Shown one piece after another: positions 57,802 through 64,000 of a stretch of DNA of 64,000 nt (positions within the stretch are counted from its first letter, which is position 1; every line of letters begins with the position of its first letter). Both the position numbers and the translations under genes were made by a program. This stretch comes from an uncultured Butyricicoccus sp. (GTDB lineage: Bacteria > Bacillota > Clostridia > Oscillospirales > Butyricicoccaceae): NCBI GenBank assembly GCA_910584935.1, contig CAJUDU010000002.1, forward strand, positions 1 through 64,000, written 5' to 3'. The notes beneath the pieces are model-generated. The model searched no databases. It had not been told where the DNA came from and was given only the letters and a program-made list of their open reading frames with translations.

Positions 57802-58365
57802 TTATATTTTATACCCATTTACGTACTTTTGCAAGTTTTTTTGCAAACCGGCAGAGAGTGCAACGGCAAGCAGGAAAAGGCTTGCCCCACCGCCATAGGA
57901 AAGAATGTAGATGGAAACTGCCGCCAGCAGCAAACAACAGGCAATCTCCAAATAAAGCTGCCATGCCCTTCCATGTGAAATGGTTTCCAGCACCTGCCCG
58001 CCATCCAGTGGGCGTACCGGCAATAAATTTAGCAGGCTAAGCAGCAAATTTGCCCCGGCAAACCGAAAACTGCCCAGCCCTGCTGCAATCCATGCGGCAA
58101 ACAGCCCCGCAAGCGGGCCAGCAAGGGCAATCCAGGCATCTGCCTTTGGGTTTGGGCAGCTTAGCCGGTAACGCATCACGCCGCCAAGCGCCGTCAGACG
58201 CAGGCAAACCACCTGCCCGCCTGCCACCCGCACCGCTAAAGCATGACCAGCTTCATGTAATGCTGCCGCGATAAAAAATAGCGGTGCAATGCCTGTAGTA
58301 TCCAAAAAGCCAGCAACTGCTGCCATCAGGATAAAGGAATCCCCAATTTGCAGCCGCCCGCTCAC
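57802..58365 (-). CDS. Site-2 protease M50 (SpoIVFB-like)
   Basis: A 187-residue membrane protein with about five to six hydrophobic segments. The zinc motif HEAGH sits in AALHEAGHALAVRV, and LLPVRPLDGGQVLE provides the third metal ligand. Small M50 proteins next to an M23 protein are SpoIVFB-like, which cleave pro-sigma-K in the mother cell. It overlaps the M23 gene by 4 bases. Sporulation role is inferred from this pairing. Confidence 0.85.
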   Translation of the reverse strand: MSGRLQIGDSFILMAAVAGFLDTTGIAPLFFIAAALHEAGHALAVRVAGGQVVCLRLTALGGVMRYRLSCPNPKADAWIALAGPLAGLFAAWIAAGLGSFRFAGANLLLSLLNLLPVRPLDGGQVLETISHGRAWQLYLEIACCLLLAAVSIYILSYGGGASLFLLAVALSAGLQKNLQKYVNGYKI

Positions 58366-59204
58366 ACGTTTACATATTGTGCGGGGTCAAGCGCCTTGCC
58401 ATCCCGCCAAATTTCCAAATGCAAATGGTTTCCAGTCGCATTGCCGGTTGCGCCGACTTCTGCAATTTTGTCCCCAGCAGCAACGGTATCACCTGCCTGC
58501 GTGTCGACTTTGCTGCAATGGGCATATAATGTTGAAAACCCATCGGCATGGTCAATGACCGCATAATTGCCATAGCTTTTACTGGTGCCTGCTTCGCGGA
58601 CGGTGCCTGCCGCAAACGCATAAATCGGCGTGCCTTCAGCCGCGCCGATATCCAGCCCATAATGGAAACTTTCCTTGCCGGAAATCGGATGTACCCGTGT
58701 GCCAAACGCTGATGTTTTTACGCCTTCCACTGGGGCTTGGGTATCAAAATTTAAGACATATGCCATGGTATCACTTTCTTTTGGGAAGTTGGACTGCACC
58801 CTGTTTGCCAAATCATCTTCGCCATAACCGGATTCTGCATAAAGCGATGTTGCTTCCAAGGCGGCATCCTGCCCGCCAGATTGATCTGCCCCTGGTTCGG
58901 ATTGACCCGTATCTGATGTCTCCTGATTTTCCAGTCCCGCAAATACCTGTGTTACCGCACTTAGCCCGCCGCCATCCAGCATCTGTCCCGCTACCTGTAA
59001 CACCTCATCCGCAGACACGCCGCCATGCAGCAAAGCTGCTGCCTGCACCCGTGCTTCTGCCGCCCATGCCGCGCCGGATGTTTTCACCAGCACTGCCCCT
59101 AAAAAAAGGGCTGCTGACAGCAAAAGCCGGATATCCCCATGGGTGATTTGATTTGCTGTGCCTGACCTATTGGTGCTTGCCCTGCCCATATTTGATGTTG
59201 TCAT
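58362..59204 (-). CDS. M23-domain membrane protein (SpoIVFA/SpoIIQ-like)
   Basis: A 280-residue protein from ATG 59204, with GGGAGGCGG upstream. One membrane helix at about 28-48, a disordered Gln/Asp-rich stretch, then a LytM/M23 domain (about 165-280): SAFGTRVHPISG, FHYGLDIGA, IDHADGFSTLYAHCS and GNHLHLEIW. The His/Asp zinc ligands appear intact. The SpoIVFA partner inhibits and localises SpoIVFB. It is translationally coupled to the M50 gene. Confidence 0.82.
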   Translation of the reverse strand: MTTSNMGRASTNRSGTANQITHGDIRLLLSAALFLGAVLVKTSGAAWAAEARVQAAALLHGGVSADEVLQVAGQMLDGGGLSAVTQVFAGLENQETSDTGQSEPGADQSGGQDAALEATSLYAESGYGEDDLANRVQSNFPKESDTMAYVLNFDTQAPVEGVKTSAFGTRVHPISGKESFHYGLDIGAAEGTPIYAFAAGTVREAGTSKSYGNYAVIDHADGFSTLYAHCSKVDTQAGDTVAAGDKIAEVGATGNATGNHLHLEIWRDGKALDPAQYVNV

Positions 59205-59281
59205 TGTTTCCGCCTCCCGCATTTTTTTGCTGCTCTATTGTTACCATATGCGGCAGACGGATAAAATATCCGGAAAATGCG

Positions 59282-59310
59282 TTAATGCGTACCAAAATGG
59301 TACGCATTAA
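59282..59310. repeat. Perfect 12-base inverted repeat between flavodoxin and the M23 gene
   Basis: Arms at 59282-59293 (TTAATGCGTACC) and 59299-59310 are exact reverse complements around AAAAT. There is no T-run on either strand, so an operator is more likely than a terminator. It lies 78 bases upstream of the M23 start. Confidence 0.7.
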
Positions 59311-59387
59311 GCAGATTAAATGAGGAATGAAGTACCTGCCTGCTACCAAAGAGGCAGTGAATGAAATGATAGGATATGGTCTAAATT

Positions 59388-59816
59388 TTAGCTGGCAAGT
59401 TGTTTGCCCAGTGCTTTGCATGCTTCCAGCACATCAGAAGTTGGCAGTTCATGCGCCATCAGCCCTGCGTCACCGGTCAGGTATGCGCCTGCTTCTTCGG
59501 TGCGTGCCTGCCAATCACGCATCCATTGCCCATCGCCCCAGCCATAAGAACCAAATAAAGCAACCCGCTTGCCGCCCAGGCTGGGTTCAAGTTCGGTGAA
59601 AAATGGCTCAAACTCCATCTCTTCAAGCACTTCAGCGCCCATGGCTGGGCAACCTAACGCAAGACGGGCAAATCCTGCGGCTTCTGCCGCGCTGGTGCTG
59701 GCAACGGGCATAAGCACTGGTTCCGCGCCTGCTTCTTTGATGCCATCGGCAATAGACTGCGCCATCATTTCGGTATTGCCTGTACCCGACCAATAAATAA
59801 CTGCGATTTTCTGCAT
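59388..59816 (-). CDS. Flavodoxin
   Basis: A 142-residue protein: the FMN phosphate loop IYWSGTGNTEMMAQ, then PVASTSAAEAAGFARLALG and the flavin-contacting LFGSYGWGDGQWMRDW. It carries electrons in place of ferredoxin when iron is scarce. It follows a DUF3793 gene after 31 bases, and both lie behind paired palindromic operators that look metal-responsive. Confidence 0.93.
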   Translation of the reverse strand: MQKIAVIYWSGTGNTEMMAQSIADGIKEAGAEPVLMPVASTSAAEAAGFARLALGCPAMGAEVLEEMEFEPFFTELEPSLGGKRVALFGSYGWGDGQWMRDWQARTEEAGAYLTGDAGLMAHELPTSDVLEACKALGKQLAS

Positions 59817-59847
59817 GGTTTAATAACCTCCAATAAGTAAAAATATT

Positions 59848-60429
59848 TTATGCGGTATGGGTGCAGTATGTTTCCACAACCTGTGCCAGCGGCTTGCCGC
59901 TGCGCAGGCCCTGCAAAAGGGCTGCGCGGCATGCGTCAAACTGCGCGAAACACGCTTGTGCAGCCTCCACATCGCCATAAACTTTCCAATAGCCGCATAA
60001 TTTGCAGCCTTTGCCGTGATTGCGCTGGAATGCCAGCACATCGCCAACCGGATAGCCAAGGAACAAACCAATTTCATGTGGGAAGCCCTGCTGCATGGCA
60101 AGACGCTGCCCCAAATGGCTAATTTGCTGCTGTATGCTGCCAGCCGCTGGATATCCCTGTTTTTGCAGCAACCTGCGCACGGGCTTTTGCCCAAGCTGCC
60201 ATGCAAGCAGGCGCGGCTGATAAACCAATACCAAATCCCATCCAGCACAGCTGCAAACTACCTCCAGGCAAAGCCCCAGCCGCTGCAAGGCGGCTTGGCA
60301 GCCCGCCAGCAGGCTGTCCAGCGTGGGGAACATCTGCCGGGACAGGCTGACAAGGTTGGCTGGTTTCAGCCCACAAAGGGCTGGCGCACAATGCTGTGCA
60401 AATTCCCGTTCTAACAAATGCTTTTGCAT
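59848..60429 (-). CDS. DUF3793 family protein
   Basis: A 193-residue protein with conserved cysteines and the segments HCAPALCGLKPANLVSL, PHEIGLFLGYPVGDVLAF and KLCGYWKVYGDVEAAQACF. These are the DUF3793 family, which in Clostridia travels with flavodoxin genes and iron-type operators. Function is unknown; the conserved Cys/His suggest metal or iron homeostasis. AGGAGGG lies 7 bases upstream. Confidence 0.88.
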   Translation of the reverse strand: MQKHLLEREFAQHCAPALCGLKPANLVSLSRQMFPTLDSLLAGCQAALQRLGLCLEVVCSCAGWDLVLVYQPRLLAWQLGQKPVRRLLQKQGYPAAGSIQQQISHLGQRLAMQQGFPHEIGLFLGYPVGDVLAFQRNHGKGCKLCGYWKVYGDVEAAQACFAQFDACRAALLQGLRSGKPLAQVVETYCTHTA

Positions 60430-60440
60430 GGAACCCTCCT

Positions 60441-60554
60441 GTTAGCTAATGCTAACCCGCAATGAAAAATTTTTGCGGCAAAACCCACCGCCGCTTTCTG
60501 TTAGCCTTGGCTAACTTACGAGGATACTTTATCACACCCATCTGCATTTGTCAA
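60441..60554 (-). promoter_or_regulatory. Promoter with two identical-type operators (probably iron-responsive)
   Basis: On the - strand TTGACA (60549-60554), 17 bases, TAAAGT (60526-60531). Downstream are two palindromes of form GTTAGC-N4-GCTAAC: 60500-60515 (at about the transcript start) and 60441-60456 (just before the ribosome site). The TTAGC/GCTAA halves resemble DtxR/IdeR-type iron boxes. Confidence 0.75.
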
Positions 60555-60604
60555 GCATGATTTGAAAAAAAATGCCCCGGCACCGATTATCTTGTGATTT
60601 TCCC

Positions 60605-60633
60605 TTGTATCATTTTGCCGTGTATGTTACTAT
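60605..60633 (+). promoter_or_regulatory. Possible proB promoter
   Basis: TTGTAT (60605-60610), 17 bases, TACTAT (60628-60633), 47 bases before the proB start. Divergent from the DUF3793 promoter. Confidence 0.5.
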
Positions 60634-60680
60634 TTTTATATAACATATGCCCATCTGGGCAGAAAGCGGAGCGATAACCC

Positions 60681-61499
60681 ATGTCACAAAACCACGCGAT
60701 GCAACGCATCGTTGTAAAAGTCGGCTCATCGAGCCTAACTTATCCAAATGGCAAGCTAAATATTGGCTGCCTGGAAAAATTAGTCCGTGTCATTTCGGAT
60801 TTGCAAAACCGTGGCTACCAAATGGTTTTGGTATCTTCTGGTGCGGTTGCTGTCGGCACAGCAAAACTCGGCTGGGCAGAACGCCCCCGGGATATCCGGA
60901 TGAAGCAAGCCGCAGCCGCGGTTGGGCAATGTGAACTGATGCACATTTATGATAAAATCTTTTTGGAATATGGCATCAAATCAGCGCAAGTGCTGCTCAC
61001 CCGCGAAAATATCACCAATGAAGAACAACGCGCTAATATCCATGCGACATTTGACATCCTGCTGGATACCAATGTTGTGCCGATTGTCAACGAAAATGAC
61101 ACAGTTGCAACCGCAGAACTGGAATGTATTGAAACATTCGGCGACAACGACACCCTTTCGGCAGTTGTTGCACGAGTTTGCAGCGCGGATCTGTTGGTGC
61201 TTTTCACCGACATTGAGGGGCTGTATGACGCAAACCCACGGGAAAACCCAAATGCACATCTGATTAACCGTGTTGAAAAAATTGACGCTTCTTTGTGGGC
61301 GGCGGCTGGCGGGCCTGGCTCGACGCATGGCACAGGCGGCATGGCAACCAAGCTCGGTGCAGCCGAACTGTGTATGGACGCGGGCATTTCCATGCTGATT
61401 ACCCGCGGCGAAGCCGAACGGCTTTATGATATTGTGGAAGGTAAGCCGGTTGGCACTTTGTTTAAGCGCCCGCGCCAAGGCGCTGGCAGCTTTTCATGA
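60681..61499 (+). CDS. proB: Glutamate 5-kinase
   Basis: A 272-residue amino acid kinase: VVKVGSSSLTYPNG, LVSSGAVAVGTAKLG, PIVNENDTVATAE, FGDNDTLSAVVA and STHGTGGMATK. It phosphorylates glutamate in proline synthesis. It lacks the C-terminal PUA domain of the E. coli enzyme, which is normal for many Firmicutes. It opens a proB-hydrolase-proA operon. Confidence 0.94.
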   Translation: MSQNHAMQRIVVKVGSSSLTYPNGKLNIGCLEKLVRVISDLQNRGYQMVLVSSGAVAVGTAKLGWAERPRDIRMKQAAAAVGQCELMHIYDKIFLEYGIKSAQVLLTRENITNEEQRANIHATFDILLDTNVVPIVNENDTVATAELECIETFGDNDTLSAVVARVCSADLLVLFTDIEGLYDANPRENPNAHLINRVEKIDASLWAAAGGPGSTHGTGGMATKLGAAELCMDAGISMLITRGEAERLYDIVEGKPVGTLFKRPRQGAGSFS

Positions 61500-61513
61500 A
61501 AGGAGTATTGTGC

Positions 61514-62470
61514 ATGAAGCATAGCTATCGTGAAGAATATACGCCAGTTGGCGATATCCAAACGTATCTGCTGACCTATCCGGCAGCACAAGGCAAACCT
61601 GTTTTATTGTTCCTGCATGGCGGGCCTGGCGTCAGTGAGTGCTATGCGGCATATGCTTACCATGAACTGCTTGGCGATGCCTGCACACTGATATTTTATG
61701 ACCAGCGCGGTGCTGGGCGCACCTTGCGCCGCAACCCCCACGCGCCGGTTTCCCTAGGGCTTATCCTGGATGATTTGGATGCACTAATCCATTTGCTGCA
61801 ATCCCGCTATCCGGATTCCCCTTTTATTTTGATGGGGCATTCCTGGGGGACTGTCCCTGGCGCTTTATATGCCCTCCAGCACCCGGAAAGCATTGCCCGG
61901 TATATTGGGATGGGCCAGGTCGTTTCCATGGCAGAGAGCGCCCGTGTGGCGTGCGCAGCACTGCGCAAAGTGCTGAATGTCTGTGCCTCCCCGCATGACC
62001 GTGCGCGGTTCAATGCACTGCTGCCTTATCCGCCTGCCCATTGGGACAGGCCATCGCTTGAACACGCCATGCTGGTGCAGGCACTTTGCCATAAATATGG
62101 ACTGCGGGAACCCAACCCTGTGCCTATGGCGCCTGTAATGCGCCACAGCCCAACATTCACCCTGCGTGATTATTTAGACGGGGAGCGCGGCGCACAGCAT
62201 AATATGCCGTTTTTATGCGCTATGGCAAACACATTTGACCTGGCTGCTTTCCCTGCGGCATGGCGGGTTCCTGTGACGTTTATCACAGGAGGTTGTGACT
62301 ATATCACGCCACTGCTGCCGGTACAGCACTATTTTGAACAAATGGCAGCGGCAGAAAAACAGCTTATTGTGATGGAAGACTGTGGACACTGCCCAATGTT
62401 TGACCAGCCGGAAAAATTTCGGGAAATCCTGCTGGGACAGATTCAAAAAACCGAAAACGAGGGAGTATAA
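61514..62470 (+). CDS. Alpha/beta hydrolase, proline iminopeptidase-like
   Basis: A 318-residue protein from ATG 61514, with AAAGGAG upstream. LFLHGGPGVSECY (oxyanion region), FYDQRGAGR, the nucleophile Ser in MGHSWGT, Asp in GGCDYITP and His in DCGHCPMF give the S33 peptidase pattern. Such enzymes release N-terminal proline from peptides. Being wedged between proB and proA, it suggests combined proline salvage and synthesis; the true substrate is unproven. Confidence 0.85.
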   Translation: MKHSYREEYTPVGDIQTYLLTYPAAQGKPVLLFLHGGPGVSECYAAYAYHELLGDACTLIFYDQRGAGRTLRRNPHAPVSLGLILDDLDALIHLLQSRYPDSPFILMGHSWGTVPGALYALQHPESIARYIGMGQVVSMAESARVACAALRKVLNVCASPHDRARFNALLPYPPAHWDRPSLEHAMLVQALCHKYGLREPNPVPMAPVMRHSPTFTLRDYLDGERGAQHNMPFLCAMANTFDLAAFPAAWRVPVTFITGGCDYITPLLPVQHYFEQMAAAEKQLIVMEDCGHCPMFDQPEKFREILLGQIQKTENEGV

Positions 62471-62475
62471 ATACC

Positions 62476-63723
62476 ATGAGAGATTTAATGAGCATTGCCT
62501 GGGCGGCAAAGGCTGCAAAAGCAGATGTAGCCCGCCTGGGCACAGATGATAAAAACCGTGGGCTGGAAGCGATTGCGTGTGCGCTGGAAGCGCACACCGC
62601 GGAAATCCTTGCCGCAAATGCAGCGGACATTGAAGCAGGGCGTGCCAATGGGCTGAATGAGGGGTTGATTGACCGGCTGACACTGACTGAAGCTCGCATT
62701 GCGGATATTGCGGAAGGCTGCCGCCAAGTCGCCGCGCTGCCCGACCCCATCGGCGAACTTTTATGGCAGAAAACCCGCCCCAATGGGCTAAAAATTGGAC
62801 TAAAACGGGTGCCAATGGGCGTCATTGGCATTATTTATGAAGCCCGCCCCAATGTGACGGTGGATGCGGCGTCGCTTTGTTTCAAAGCGGGTTCCGCCTG
62901 CATCCTGCGCGGCGGCAAGGAAGCGTTCCATTCTTCCATGTGCCTAACTCAGCTGATGCGGCAGGCACTCCAGCAGCAAGGGCTTCCGGAAAACGCCATC
63001 AACCTGGTTGAGGATACCAGCCGGGATTCCGCCAATGAAATGATGCGGCTCAATGGATTTTTAGATGTGCTGATCCCACGCGGCGGCGCGGGACTGATTC
63101 AAGCGGTTGTCAAAAATGCAACCGTCCCGGTGATTGAAACTGGTACAGGCAACTGCCATGTGTATGTGGATGCTTCTGCCGATTTGAATATGGCGGCAAA
63201 AATTTTGGTCAACGCGAAATGCCAGCGGATTTCTGTCTGCAATGCCGCTGAAAGCCTGCTGGTACACCAGGATATTGCGGCGCAGTTTTTGCCCATGGCA
63301 GCAAAGGCGCTTGCACCTGACCATGTAAAACTGCATGGCTGTCCGCGCACCCGACAGATTTTAGGCGACACCATATTGCCCGCGGATGAATCCGATTATG
63401 CGCGTGAATATTTGGATTATGAAATTTCGGTCAAAGTTGTGGATAATTTGGATGAAGCGATTGCCCATATCAACAAGTATAATACTGGGCATTCCGAATG
63501 TATTGTGACCGAAAGCTATGCCAGCTCCCAGAAATTTTTAGAAGAAATTGATGCGGCGGCTGTTTATGTGAATGCTTCCACCCGGTTTACCGACGGGTTT
63601 GTGTTTGGTTTTGGCGCGGAGATTGGGATTTCCACCCAAAAACTCCATGCCCGCGGCCCTATGGGCTTAGAAGCATTGACCAGTCAAAAATATATCATTT
63701 ATGGAAATGGACAGGTGAGATAA
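62476..63723 (+). CDS. proA: Gamma-glutamyl phosphate reductase
   Basis: A 415-residue protein of the aldehyde dehydrogenase fold: PMGVIGIIYEARPNVTVDAA, LRGGKEAFHSS, the catalytic Cys in CQRISVCNAAESLL, and FGFGAEIGISTQKLHARGPM. It reduces glutamyl phosphate to the semialdehyde, the step after ProB. Normal length. It overlaps the next start by 1 base (TAATG). Confidence 0.95.
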   Translation: MRDLMSIAWAAKAAKADVARLGTDDKNRGLEAIACALEAHTAEILAANAADIEAGRANGLNEGLIDRLTLTEARIADIAEGCRQVAALPDPIGELLWQKTRPNGLKIGLKRVPMGVIGIIYEARPNVTVDAASLCFKAGSACILRGGKEAFHSSMCLTQLMRQALQQQGLPENAINLVEDTSRDSANEMMRLNGFLDVLIPRGGAGLIQAVVKNATVPVIETGTGNCHVYVDASADLNMAAKILVNAKCQRISVCNAAESLLVHQDIAAQFLPMAAKALAPDHVKLHGCPRTRQILGDTILPADESDYAREYLDYEISVKVVDNLDEAIAHINKYNTGHSECIVTESYASSQKFLEEIDAAAVYVNASTRFTDGFVFGFGAEIGISTQKLHARGPMGLEALTSQKYIIYGNGQVR

Positions 63724-64000
63724 TGGAACGGGAGTATAAATGGAAATCAACAGCACAGGATTTTGATGACATTCTGACTTATCTTGCATTAACAGAAACC
63801 GAACCGGTTTCCATGTTTGCACAGTATTATGATACTGCCGACCGTTTATTGCGTTCGCGGAAAATCGCATTACGGATGCGCACAGAAAGCGGCGAACAGG
63901 TCTGCTGCTTAAAATTGCGGGATATTTCCAATGATGGGCTGCACGTGCATGAAGAATATGAATGTCCAGCGGATAATTTGGAACTTGGTTTGAAATTCCT
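63723..64000 (+). CDS. CYTH-domain protein (inorganic triphosphatase-like), partial
   Basis: The first 92 codons are present; the gene runs off the window. It begins MEREYKWKSTAQDF with the ExExK signature of CYTH tunnel-fold enzymes, then YYDTADRLLRSRKIALRMRT and CLKLRD, which supply further phosphate- and metal-binding residues. Typical members hydrolyse triphosphate or thiamine triphosphate. It is coupled to proA by overlap. Confidence 0.85.
   Translation, partial: MEREYKWKSTAQDFDDILTYLALTETEPVSMFAQYYDTADRLLRSRKIALRMRTESGEQVCCLKLRDISNDGLHVHEEYECPADNLELGLKF

Noticed and set aside
60648..60660. GCCCA-TC-TGGGC palindrome before proB as an operator
   Set aside because: Short and single; it could be chance and no similar site was seen nearby.

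Overview
The window comes from a low-to-mid GC, spore-forming anaerobic Clostridia genome. An Oscillospiraceae/Butyricicoccaceae-type gut organism is my inference, made from gene content and not from any search. The supports are a T-box-controlled trp operon, a sodium-pumping oxaloacetate decarboxylase, a SpoIVFA/SpoIVFB-like protease pair, CarD next to ispDF, DUF3793 with flavodoxin, and Clostridia-type mobile elements. Three compartments differ visibly in base composition.

(1) 1 to about 13.96 kb: right end of a PBSX-like prophage with a contractile tail, all on the + strand. The order is tape measure (cut by the window edge), LysM baseplate protein, hub fused to 3D and NlpC/P60 domains, XkdR/S/T/U-like baseplate genes, a self-cleaving fibre, small fibre accessories, a C-type-lectin-like receptor protein resembling the targets of diversity-generating retroelements, two small membrane/holin proteins, an amidase and a radical SAM protein.

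(2) About 13.97 to 39.55 kb: GC-rich integrative conjugative element. It opens in the middle of a VirB4-type ATPase gene, whose last 101 codons begin right where the prophage ends, so the prophage may sit inside this element. Transfer and maintenance genes follow: C5 methyltransferase, CD1108-like NlpC/P60, PAPS-reductase family, DUF4315, CD1107-like, topoisomerase III, ArdA fusion, relaxase, MobC, sigma factor, Xis and Int. Two cargo modules are carried: an AT-rich DarTG toxin-antitoxin pair, and an envelope-stress module (VanZ-RDD, histidine kinase, response regulator, LanFEG/CprABC-like ABC transporter, lipoprotein, YxeA, GT51 transglycosylase). The integrase end abuts the 3' end of a tRNA-Arg(CCU) gene, followed by a decayed tRNA-Arg copy.

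(3) About 39.7 to 64 kb: host chromosome. It holds the oxaloacetate decarboxylase operon (oadA, gamma, biotin carrier, beta); the trpEGDCFBA operon behind a sigma-A promoter and a T-box leader; hisC; a two-component system followed by an HtrA protease; ispD-ispF; carD; a sporulation M50/M23 pair; flavodoxin and DUF3793 behind paired palindromic operators that look iron-responsive; proB, an alpha/beta hydrolase and proA; and the start of a CYTH protein.

The observations I rate highest are the retroelement-like receptor protein with no reverse transcriptase in view, the prophage/VirB4 junction, DarTG and its dyad-overlapped promoter inside the conjugative element, the complete envelope-defence module with its direct-repeat operator, and a structured gene-free stretch before xis.
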